Shown: one piece after another, positions 1-6,620 of the stretch
How positions within the stretch are numbered: the first letter of the stretch is position 1
Layout of the letters: each line of letters opens with the position of its first letter
Assembly: GCA_025451425.1 (NCBI GenBank)
Contig: JANWKK010000153.1
Span: forward strand, 1 to 8,002
Source of the DNA: Gemmatimonadaceae bacterium
Lineage (GTDB): Bacteria; Gemmatimonadota; Gemmatimonadetes; Gemmatimonadales; Gemmatimonadaceae
DNA: 8,002 nucleotides
Direction of reading: 5' to 3'
Position numbers and translations under genes: made by a program
The notes under the pieces: generated by a model
Seen by the model: only the letters and a program-made list of their open reading frames with translations
The model's database searches: none
Told to the model about the DNA's origin: nothing

Positions 1-31
1 AAGCCGACTAACGACGCCAGTCGCGCTCACG

Positions 32-1963
32 TTAGGCGCATAGCGGCGGCGTCGAAGTCAGGCGTGCCTTCGCGGCGAGCGATCGCATCTGTCGCCGAGC
101 CGATTCAATCGTAATAGCAGAGAGCGCGTTGATTGAATCGTACGACGCCCGCGGATCGAGAGTATCTTCCAGAGACGAGAGGGCGTCCGCGAGGCGACCA
201 TGCAGGGCGAGACCAGATCGGCCCTCCCACCACGCTTCACTCGGCGCGGCGAACCCGATTTTGTCTCGGCGGTCGAGGACGGCAGCGGGTACCAGCCCGC
301 GCATCGCATCACGCAATACACGCTTGCTTTCTCCTCCGTACCAAAGCTGCTCTCGTGGAAGCGACATCGCGAACTCCACGAGGCGATGATCGAGGAAGGG
401 CAATCGCACTTCCCGCGAGAATGCCATCGAGTTGCGATCCGCGTACCGCAACAGCTCTTGCAGGTGGCCGCACATGAGATCCGCGTACAAGCACGTCTTC
501 AACGCGTCGCCGCGAGCGGGCACGTATCGGGGACACTCACTCCTAAACTCTTCCCGGAACTCAGTCCGTAAGAATGGGACGGCTTTCGGAAGCTGCACTG
601 CGACGGGAGATGCCGAGCGCCCGAACGCCGCGAGATGCGCAAACGCGGCTCGCCAAGGCACTGGATCCTCGCCGCTTCGCGCCCGGTTCGCTCGACGCTC
701 TGCCCACCATTGAAAGAGATGCCCTTGCCGACAGAGGTCCGTTAGGACGCGGGCGCCGTACTGCTTGTATCCGGCGAGATACTCATCGGCGCCCTGGCCA
801 TCCAGCAGGACCGTCACGCCGTGTTGGGCGGCGAGCCGTTGCACCGCGTACGAGGCATAGATGCTCGTGGCCGCGAACGGATCCTCTTGGTGGAAGCACA
901 GCGCATCCAACGTGTCGAGGAAATCATCCACTGCCGGAACAACCGAAAAGCCGGCCACTCCCGTGGACGCAAGGACGGCAGCGATGTACGGGCCCTCGTC
1001 GAGTGATGGATCCTCCATTCGCGCAGAAAACGCGCGCTGGCCGCTCGTGGCGCCGAGGTCCTGGATCTGGCACAGCACGCTGGATGAATCGAGGCCGCCC
1101 GACAGGCTCGTACCTAACGCAACATCGGACCGCAGCCGCAAGCGTACGCTGTCACGAAACAGGTCCCGAAACTGTGCCGAGGCGGTCGCTGGCGCCATGC
1201 GTTGCTCTGAATCCGGATCAAGATCCCAATAGCGCCGACTGCTGAGCGTTAGGCGATCGCGACCAAACCGAACAGTGAGAGTGTGCGCGGGCAGCAGACG
1301 ATGCACGCCCTTCCATATCGTTTCCTCTGCTCCCGCCGATTCTCCGAAGCGGAAGTATCGAAAGACGGCGCGCGGTTCGAGTTCGCCGTCCGCGACCCCG
1401 CATGCAACGAGTGCCTTTACCTCAGAGGCGAACCCAAACAAGCTCCCGTCGGGTGCGAGCGCAAAGTGAAATGGTTTCTCGCCAAATCGATCACGCGCAC
1501 AGAACAACTCGCGACGGGATTCATCCCAAACCGCGAACGCGAACATGCCGTTGAGTCGCGCGACACAGGCCGGGCCCCATTGAGAGTAGGCGCGCAAGAG
1601 CACCTCGGCATCTCCCGTAGAGCGGGCCGCGTGCCCATACCGGCGAAGCTCATCGCGCAGCTCGATGTAGTTGTAGATCTCGCCGTTGAAGACGAGAACC
1701 AATCTGCCGCGGGTTCGTCCGCTTGGCGGCGAAGGGTAGACGTGCCCTTCCTCGTCGAGTACCAGCGGCTGCGCGCCACGTTCGCTCAAGTCGAGGATAC
1801 TAAGTCTGCGGTGTCCGAACGCGACCTGCCAGGAATCATCAAGCTCGCGGACCCAGAGGCCGGCGGCATCGGGGCCGCGATGTGTGAGCGTGTCGCGAGC
1901 CGCGACTAACCGCGGCACCTCTATGGGAGCCGATCTAGAGATCAGGCCGATGATCCCACACAT
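32..1963 (-). CDS. asnB: Asparagine synthase (glutamine-hydrolysing)-like amidotransferase
   Basis: A 643-residue protein with the two-domain layout of class B asparagine synthetases. The N-terminal Ntn glutaminase domain starts Met-Cys-Gly, giving the Cys2 nucleophile, and shows LTHRGPD (26-32), GHRRLSI (50-56), NGEIYN (93-98), GDAE (117-120) and RDRFGEKP (157-164). The C-terminal ATP-pyrophosphatase domain has the PP-loop SGGLDSS (288-294), LDGQGADE (387-394), RYADRNSMAFSREVRLPFLDH (506-526) and the ESKRVLRDAM helix (545-554). Known chemistry is glutamine-dependent, ATP-driven amidation of aspartate. In polysaccharide loci such paralogues are often thought to amidate other carboxylates such as uronic acids; here that is inference from context. 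The first domain carries an extra loop of roughly 15 residues around 71-89, before the NGEIYN strand. The start is fixed by the required Met-Cys. It lies 14 bases after the methyltransferase stop, with a weak AGGTAG as possible ribosome site. The TAA stop lies inside a CGTTAGGC motif. Confidence 0.95.
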   Translation of the reverse strand: MCGIIGLISRSAPIEVPRLVAARDTLTHRGPDAAGLWVRELDDSWQVAFGHRRLSILDLSERGAQPLVLDEEGHVYPSPPSGRTRGRLVLVFNGEIYNYIELRDELRRYGHAARSTGDAEVLLRAYSQWGPACVARLNGMFAFAVWDESRRELFCARDRFGEKPFHFALAPDGSLFGFASEVKALVACGVADGELEPRAVFRYFRFGESAGAEETIWKGVHRLLPAHTLTVRFGRDRLTLSSRRYWDLDPDSEQRMAPATASAQFRDLFRDSVRLRLRSDVALGTSLSGGLDSSSVLCQIQDLGATSGQRAFSARMEDPSLDEGPYIAAVLASTGVAGFSVVPAVDDFLDTLDALCFHQEDPFAATSIYASYAVQRLAAQHGVTVLLDGQGADEYLAGYKQYGARVLTDLCRQGHLFQWWAERRANRARSGEDPVPWRAAFAHLAAFGRSASPVAVQLPKAVPFLRTEFREEFRSECPRYVPARGDALKTCLYADLMCGHLQELLRYADRNSMAFSREVRLPFLDHRLVEFAMSLPREQLWYGGESKRVLRDAMRGLVPAAVLDRRDKIGFAAPSEAWWEGRSGLALHGRLADALSSLEDTLDPRASYDSINALSAITIESARRQMRSLAAKARLTSTPPLCA

Positions 1964-1977
1964 GTTCGGTGTGCTAC

Positions 1978-2883
1978 CTACGCAGCATCGGAACGCCGAT
2001 GCGCGATGAATCCAACGGAGGCGGTGTGCGATCGCGCAAATGCTGCTCGAGCAAGGCGCACATGCTCAGTTGAGCGCTTGACGATGCCTTTGACTTTCGC
2101 CGGGAACAGCGCGACTTCGCGAAACGCGCTCGCAACGACGCCGTGGATCGAGGTCGGAATCCGCTGGCCGGCAAAGCCCATCTCGAGATGAGCGTAGAAC
2201 GCGCTATACCGATCGCTCAGCACGAATAGATCGGCATCGAGGCCGCAGGAGTCGAGAAGCTCGAATACTGCGAGCGGCGAGTGATGGAAGTAAGAGATGT
2301 GAAACGGTTCACCGAATGCGACGCTGCCCAATATCTGGCCGCCTGGACGCAGCACCCGCGCCAGCTCGCTCATAGCAAGATGCGGATGCTTCAAGTGCTC
2401 GAACACCGCACTGGTCATTATCACATCGACCGACGCATCGACGAAGGGCAGCCGGTGCGCGTCAGCCAATGCGTCCGGAGCGGAGCCGGCGATGTCCACG
2501 CCGACCGGAACGTACCCGAGACGGGTCAGTCCATCTCGGAAACGCTGGTGCGCCTCGCCGCATCCCACATCCACCGCCACCTGTCCCGGCTTCGCCGTGA
2601 CTAACGCGGACAGCATTTGCCTCTCGGTTGGACCCCAGTCCGAATCCACTGCTACCCCTGCCGCGACGTTAGGCCAACTGAGAGAAACACGATCCCACGG
2701 GAAGCGGCCAAACGCAGGGTCATATCGATACGCATGCTGAATGACCAGAGCCTGGCTAATGCGGAAGTCGGGCTGAGATCCAGCTTCGCCCGCGAATACT
2801 CGACTGCAGGACGCGCAGCGCCAACCGTCGACCAGGGCCGCACGGCAGAGTGGACACGCCCACCGCACCGTTGGTGTCGTCAC
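1978..2883 (-). CDS. Class I SAM-dependent methyltransferase with N-terminal zinc ribbon
   Basis: A 301-residue protein. Residues 10-26 carry two CxxC pairs (C10/C13 and C23/C26) about ten residues apart, as in small zinc ribbons (Trm112/UPF0434-like arrangement). After a linker comes a Rossmann-like methyltransferase core: motif I VDVGCGE (104-110), the acidic end of strand 2 in GVD (128-130), a post-II segment DAHRLPF (141-147), DVIMTSAVFEHLKHP (153-167) and LRPGG (178-182), all typical of Methyltransf_11/UbiE-like enzymes. These are seen directly; the substrate is not. In this operon it may methylate a sugar or a glycolipid intermediate, but that is inference. The start is GTG at 2883, sharing GTGA with the stop of the upstream glycosyltransferase, which points to translational coupling. 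It ends with TAG, 14 bases before asnB. No signal peptide or clear membrane segment is seen, so it is probably cytoplasmic. Confidence 0.88.
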   Translation of the reverse strand: MTTPTVRWACPLCRAALVDGWRCASCSRVFAGEAGSQPDFRISQALVIQHAYRYDPAFGRFPWDRVSLSWPNVAAGVAVDSDWGPTERQMLSALVTAKPGQVAVDVGCGEAHQRFRDGLTRLGYVPVGVDIAGSAPDALADAHRLPFVDASVDVIMTSAVFEHLKHPHLAMSELARVLRPGGQILGSVAFGEPFHISYFHHSPLAVFELLDSCGLDADLFVLSDRYSAFYAHLEMGFAGQRIPTSIHGVVASAFREVALFPAKVKGIVKRSTEHVRLARAAFARSHTASVGFIAHRRSDAA

Positions 2884-4169
2884 TCAACCGATCGATCGGT
2901 ATCATGCAACGAACGCCCGTACGCCTCGCGGACGACGTTTACGTACGTTGACCACAAGAATTCACGCTCGCACAATGCGAGCGCACCCGCACGGAGCGCC
3001 ACCGATCGGGATGTGATGCAGTGCGCTATGCGGCCCGCTTCCCGCGCGCGCCCTTCCGGGTCCTGCGAAAACCAGTCGATCTGCATCCCAGCGCAATTTC
3101 CTTCCACCAACTCTCCCACGATACCTGTACCTCGAGACACGATCACCGGCACGCCGCTCGAGAGATATTCACCGAGCTTGGTGGGTTGGCTAAAGCGATT
3201 CATGACACTTGGTGCACGCAGCAGCAGCCCGGCATCCGCCGCCGAGAGGTACGCGGCAGTCTCCGACTGGTCAACTCGGGCAACGGTTGCGGCCTCCGGC
3301 GCGACCAGCGCGTCGGCGAGCATCGTACGCATACGATCGACATCGTTCGTTAGGCACAGCAAGTGCGCCTGAGCACACTGCTCACGCAGCGCGCGAAAGA
3401 ACGGGATGACGCCGTCCTCGAGGTGTTGATACCGCGTGACGGTACCCGCATAAGCGACGACGAGCTTATCGGCCACTCCGAGATCACGTCGGATTCGTTC
3501 TCGGTCGGCGGCGGAAAAGGCCAACCGCCTAACGCAACACGGCACGTAGGCCAACTTGTCATCGGATACGCCCACTGCCTGCAGCCATTCCAGCATCCCG
3601 GAGGAGACCGAAATGACCGAACCGGCAACCGACAACACCGCGCGAAGCTTCGACATCGCGGCCTCGTAATCTCGGCGCGCCGGAGCGTCGGCCTCCTCCA
3701 CGCCGTCGAAACCGCGGAGAAAGAGGAGCTCCTCGGGCCATGCACCGCGGATGTCGGCGACAATCCCCGCGCCGCGCAAGTGCGGCGCCAGCGCCAGCGC
3801 CCACTCTCCGGCGGATTCGCCCCGGCAGTGCAGCACGATTCGCTCGCCTCCCGCCAGCGCGCGCACTCGCCGCGCGAGCAAGGCGGCATTCCTCCGCAGA
3901 CCAAGCCGCCCGACGTATGGGAGGAGCGCCACCTTGACGCCCGGCGCTCGGTCGCCTAACGCTGTCACTCGGCGCCGCACGCGGGAGGTCGCGGCAGCGC
4001 GTGCCGGCTCGAGGAATCCGACCGCGACGCGGCGCGGCGCGTTGGGACCCGGAGCGATACGTTGCCACTCCATGTGATCCAGCACCTGCGGGCCGATTAA
4101 ATCCTTCGTCACCTCTTGCGACACGAGATGCACGACCGAGTATCCTGCGCCGCTGAAGCGGTTAGGCAT
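2880..4169 (-). CDS. Glycosyltransferase, GT-B fold (GT4-like)
   Basis: A 429-residue protein from the ATG at 4169. The C-terminal half has the features of GT-B retaining glycosyltransferases: strand and loop VVAYAGTVTRYQHLEDGV (237-254), an AAYLSAADAGLLL segment (305-317), and PTKLGEYLSSGVPVIVSRGTG (329-349), the usual nucleotide-sugar binding region. The N-terminal acceptor half is divergent, with only HCRGESAGEWALALAPHL (114-131) resembling the usual groove. Donor and acceptor cannot be read from sequence. It probably adds one sugar to a lipid-linked repeat unit at the cytoplasmic face. The frame stays open 62 codons upstream to 4355, but that stretch lies over wecB, is Arg/Pro-rich and looks like an out-of-frame shadow. 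The ATG at 4169 overlaps the wecB stop by 8 bases (ATGCCTAA), so translation is likely coupled. The stop overlaps the methyltransferase GTG. Family assignment is fairly sure; specificity is unknown. Confidence 0.85.
   Translation of the reverse strand: MPNRFSGAGYSVVHLVSQEVTKDLIGPQVLDHMEWQRIAPGPNAPRRVAVGFLEPARAAATSRVRRRVTALGDRAPGVKVALLPYVGRLGLRRNAALLARRVRALAGGERIVLHCRGESAGEWALALAPHLRGAGIVADIRGAWPEELLFLRGFDGVEEADAPARRDYEAAMSKLRAVLSVAGSVISVSSGMLEWLQAVGVSDDKLAYVPCCVRRLAFSAADRERIRRDLGVADKLVVAYAGTVTRYQHLEDGVIPFFRALREQCAQAHLLCLTNDVDRMRTMLADALVAPEAATVARVDQSETAAYLSAADAGLLLRAPSVMNRFSQPTKLGEYLSSGVPVIVSRGTGIVGELVEGNCAGMQIDWFSQDPEGRAREAGRIAHCITSRSVALRAGALALCEREFLWSTYVNVVREAYGRSLHDTDRSVE
2887..2900. repeat. 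14-bp perfect palindrome before the methyltransferase start
   Basis: ACCGATCGATCGGT is its own reverse complement. It lies in the last codons of the upstream glycosyltransferase (Asp-Arg-Ser-Val) and ends four bases before the methyltransferase GTG codon, covering the usual ribosome-site zone. It could be an operator, an RNA hairpin or chance: about 0.5 such palindromes would be expected in a window this size. Confidence 0.35.
4162..4169 (-). promoter_or_regulatory. Stop/start overlap ATGCCTAA (wecB to glycosyltransferase)
   Basis: On the minus strand the wecB tail GAT-GCC-TAA and the downstream start ATG-CCT-AAC share eight bases. No convincing Shine-Dalgarno sequence lies before the ATG (upstream is GGCACGCGAAG), so initiation probably depends on ribosomes finishing wecB. 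The same eight bases form the junction at 6613-6620. Confidence 0.7.
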
Positions 4170-5283
4170 CTTCGCGTGCCATTCCGGCTGGCCCCGACCA
4201 GCGCCTGCGCTTGGTACCGGCCGAACGGATCGCCGATGCAATGCAGGCGCCCGCGTGGCCGCCGCCAAATGCCTGCAATACGGATTGGGAAACGTCGCGC
4301 CGACCGGCACATGCCATGGCGTAGTCGGGCAGGAGCTCGAGGTTGCCTCCGACAAGTACGTTCAATTGCGCCGTGACACTCTCGACCCACTCGGTGGCAT
4401 CCCTAAGCGTTAGGCATGGCACGCCGTGAAAGAGCGCCTCCTTCTGCACACCACCGGAATCCGTGATCACGCCGCGGGCGTGGAGGATGAGTCCCTGCGT
4501 CTCGAGATAACCTTGGGGCTCCACGATGCGCAGGTGAGACGCCGTGATACCGTGTTCGCCGAGTCGGGCGCGCAACCGCGGATGCGCGGCTAGGATTACC
4601 GGGGCGACATCACGGGCCACGAGGTCGAGTGCCGTCATGACGCACGACAATCGTTCCGGGCCATCGGTATTCGAGGCGCGGTGCACGGTGGCGAAGAAGT
4701 ATTCTCCCTCTTGGACGTCTCCGACCAGCGATGCTTCGAGCGCGACAGAGCGCACCCGAAGGGCCAAGTCGAGCATCACGTCGCCGGTTAGGAGCACGCC
4801 CTGAGTTAGTCCTTCACGCGCGAGGTTGTCCACTGCAGTCGCGGTCGGACAGAGGAGCAAGTCGGCAAGACGGTCCGTGACCACGCGATTGAGCTCCTCC
4901 GGCATCTCGCGATCGAACGATCGTAATCCGGCTTCGACGTGATCCACCGGCAGTTGCAGCTTCGCTGCGGCCATTGCCCCAGCGAGCGTCGAGTTGGTAT
5001 CCCCGTACACGAGGACACGATCCGGACGCTCGGACTGCATGACACGCTCGAGCTCCACGAGCATCCGGCCCGTCTGGTCCGCGTGCGTACCCGATCCGAT
5101 ACCGAGATTCCGACTCGGGGCGCGAAGCTTCAGTTGCTCGAAGAACAGCCCGCTCATCGCGACATCGTAGTGCTGGCCCGTATGCACGAGTATTTCATCG
5201 ATGCCCGCGTCTTCGAGATGCTCCGAGACGACGGCCGCCTTGATGAATTGCGGTCGAGCGCCGACTACGCTCAGGACCCTCAT
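4162..5283 (-). CDS. wecB: UDP-N-acetylglucosamine 2-epimerase, non-hydrolysing
   Basis: A 373-residue protein, the usual length for the family, which interconverts UDP-GlcNAc and UDP-ManNAc in the cytoplasm. Visible family motifs are GARPQFIK (8-15), HTGQHYD (34-40), GDTNST (94-99), HVEAGLRSFDREMPEE (115-130), TGDVMLD (166-172), the HR pair (201-202), AHPR (233-236) and TDSGGVQKEA (274-283). The downstream loop reads TLRDATEWVES (292-302) where classical WecB proteins usually have a TERPE-like sequence. The TEWVE form is one I associate with relatives acting on modified UDP sugars (WbpI-like), so the exact substrate is less certain than the fold. No UDP-ManNAc dehydrogenase (wecC) is in the window. 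The ATG at 5283 overlaps the preceding glycosyltransferase stop as ATGA. The last seven codons overlap nothing conserved, and the TAA overlaps the next gene's start. Confidence 0.93.
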   Translation of the reverse strand: MRVLSVVGARPQFIKAAVVSEHLEDAGIDEILVHTGQHYDVAMSGLFFEQLKLRAPSRNLGIGSGTHADQTGRMLVELERVMQSERPDRVLVYGDTNSTLAGAMAAAKLQLPVDHVEAGLRSFDREMPEELNRVVTDRLADLLLCPTATAVDNLAREGLTQGVLLTGDVMLDLALRVRSVALEASLVGDVQEGEYFFATVHRASNTDGPERLSCVMTALDLVARDVAPVILAAHPRLRARLGEHGITASHLRIVEPQGYLETQGLILHARGVITDSGGVQKEALFHGVPCLTLRDATEWVESVTAQLNVLVGGNLELLPDYAMACAGRRDVSQSVLQAFGGGHAGACIASAIRSAGTKRRRWSGPAGMAREDA

Positions 5284-6620
5284 CGTCGCCGGGCCACGAC
5301 ACCCGCGAGCAACTCGGCGAGGCGTCGTCCATTCGTATCCGGAGAACCGATGCGTTCGGCGGCGGCACGACCGGCACGACCGCGTCGCACGCGCTCGCCC
5401 GGTGACGATGTGAGCTCGTGTAGCGCGCTCGTCAGCGCGACCACGTCACGCGGCGGGATCAGCCATCCCTCGGCGGCGTCGCGAATGACTTCATCGTGCC
5501 CGCCAACCGCCGTTGCGATGGTCGGAACACCGCACGCCAAGGCCTCGAGCATCGAAAGCGAGAGGCCCTCCGCATGGCTGGGAAGCACGAAACCATCTGC
5601 CTCCTGGAGGACATCGGAGACATCGTTAGGCGCCACGGGCCCGATCCAGATTGCGGACTGCTCGAGGCCGCGGCACGCGATTTCGCTTCGGATATCCAAC
5701 TCTCCAGCGCCGCCACCCATTACCAGAGTCCAACCGCTCACGGAACGAGCCGCATCACTCCATGCATCCAGCAATTCGACGTACCCCTTGGCCGCGGTGG
5801 CTTGCGCAAGACACACGAGCACGTGGCGCGAGTCGAAGCGCGCACCGAACATGCGCCGGCGGCGCACGTCGCGTGCGGCTGAGTCGACGTCCATCGGCGG
5901 CGAGAATCTCTCGAGATCCACTCCTCCGTAAACCACCTGCCAATCGTCACGAGGCTCGCGGAGCCAGCGGTTTCCATCGGCTACCATGCGCCGCGAGCAG
6001 CCGATGAGAAGGTCGGATTGATCGAGAACCTGCTGCAAGCGCCGGCGCCAGTCTGGTCGCTGCTCCGGCCAACTGTGCAGATCGTCGCCCCACGCCATCA
6101 CCGCCACAGGCACCTCGAGCGCGCGACCCAGCGCGAGCGCATGAAATCCGTCCGGGACCATAAAGTGACCGAGCACGATGTCGGGGCGCAGAACGTCGCG
6201 AGAGTCGCGACAGTAGTCGACGATCGCTTTGCACTCACGCTCCCATGTGTCGCCCGCGAAGAATCGGCTGGGCCTCGGCGTGAAGGTGCGGGGATGATGG
6301 ATGGCAACGCCGTCGACCTCATCCAACAACTCGCGGCGTGCGAGGCGCGCTCGTCGCCACGCGGTATCGATGTTCGAGAGCGGCCAGGGTGGCGCCCATT
6401 CCGCCAACTGCAGAACTGTGACGTCGGCGCCTGCCTTTCGCATACCGGAGTGCAACCGGTGAGCGAAAATGCCGTGGCTGGCGTTATTGCGTCGCGGATA
6501 CGCGTGGCTCACGGCGAGCACGCGCAGCCGGCGGCCGGCTGACGACTCGCCGACAGGCGGCACAATCGGCTCCGAACCGGACGCGAGCGTGGCCGGTCCA
6601 TCAGCGGAGATGTTAGGCAT
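5280..6620 (-). CDS. Glycosyltransferase family 4
   Basis: A 446-residue GT-B protein. The fold starts at RLRVLAVSHAYPRRNNASHGIFAHRL (31-56), the typical first strand and glycine-bearing loop. Later come PDIVLGHFMVPDGFHAL (146-162), GCSRRM (207-212), YGGVDLERFSP (231-241), the donor-domain strand HVLVCLAQATAAKGYVELLDAW (266-287), and LPSHAEGLSLSMLEALACGVPTIATAVGG (346-374). This last stretch contains the E-x7-E pair E351/E359 of retaining GT4 enzymes. Donor and acceptor are unknown. The frame is open upstream to 6752, but that part overlaps the SDR gene and is Ser/Arg-rich noise. The ATG at 6620 overlaps the SDR stop by ATGCCTAA. An alternative GTG at 6563 has a well-placed GGAG six bases upstream and would remove 19 non-conserved residues. 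I kept the ATG because the next gene pair uses the same overlap, but this choice is open. The stop is shared with the wecB start. Confidence 0.9.
   Translation of the reverse strand: MPNISADGPATLASGSEPIVPPVGESSAGRRLRVLAVSHAYPRRNNASHGIFAHRLHSGMRKAGADVTVLQLAEWAPPWPLSNIDTAWRRARLARRELLDEVDGVAIHHPRTFTPRPSRFFAGDTWERECKAIVDYCRDSRDVLRPDIVLGHFMVPDGFHALALGRALEVPVAVMAWGDDLHSWPEQRPDWRRRLQQVLDQSDLLIGCSRRMVADGNRWLREPRDDWQVVYGGVDLERFSPPMDVDSAARDVRRRRMFGARFDSRHVLVCLAQATAAKGYVELLDAWSDAARSVSGWTLVMGGGAGELDIRSEIACRGLEQSAIWIGPVAPNDVSDVLQEADGFVLPSHAEGLSLSMLEALACGVPTIATAVGGHDEVIRDAAEGWLIPPRDVVALTSALHELTSSPGERVRRGRAGRAAAERIGSPDTNGRRLAELLAGVVARRR
6563..6573 (-). promoter_or_regulatory. Possible ribosome binding site and alternative GTG start of the GT4 gene
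   Basis: The minus strand reads GGAG, six bases, then GTG (codon 6563-6561), the best-spaced Shine-Dalgarno sequence I found near any start in the window. It would give a 427-residue protein beginning 13 residues before the first conserved strand (RVLAVSHAYP). It competes with the ATG at 6620. Confidence 0.4.
6613..6620 (-). promoter_or_regulatory. Stop/start overlap ATGCCTAA (SDR to glycosyltransferase)
   Basis: The SDR gene ends GGA-GAT-GCC-TAA and the downstream ATG-CCT-AAC lies within it, the same arrangement as at 4162-4169. A GGAG sits directly against the ATG with no spacer, too close for a normal ribosome site. Translation is therefore either coupled here or begins at the GTG at 6563. 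Confidence 0.6.

Noticed and set aside
574..1245. 223-codon open frame on the plus strand
   Set aside because: It is antisense to the conserved synthetase domain of asnB. Its Arg/Pro-rich composition is that of a shadow frame.
1112..1254. Integron attC-like pair: CCTAAC at 1113 and GTTAGGC at 1248, matching the RYYYAAC and GTTRRRY core patterns about 140 bases apart
   Set aside because: The interval is an uninterrupted conserved part of asnB, with no inner L sites seen and no cassette boundaries. The copies elsewhere are unpaired and inside genes. The motif is better treated as a dispersed octamer.
2617..3372. 251-codon open frame on the plus strand
   Set aside because: It lies antisense to the methyltransferase and the glycosyltransferase and shows no recognisable motif.
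4170..4355. Longer N-terminus for the glycosyltransferase ending at 2880
   Set aside because: The extra 62 codons lie over conserved wecB coding sequence and look non-protein-like. The ATG at 4169 fits the operon overlap.
4939..5931. 330-codon open frame on the plus strand
   Set aside because: It runs opposite to wecB and the GT4 gene, both with clear family motifs. Its translation is low-complexity and Arg/Ser-rich, as expected from an antisense frame in GC-rich DNA.
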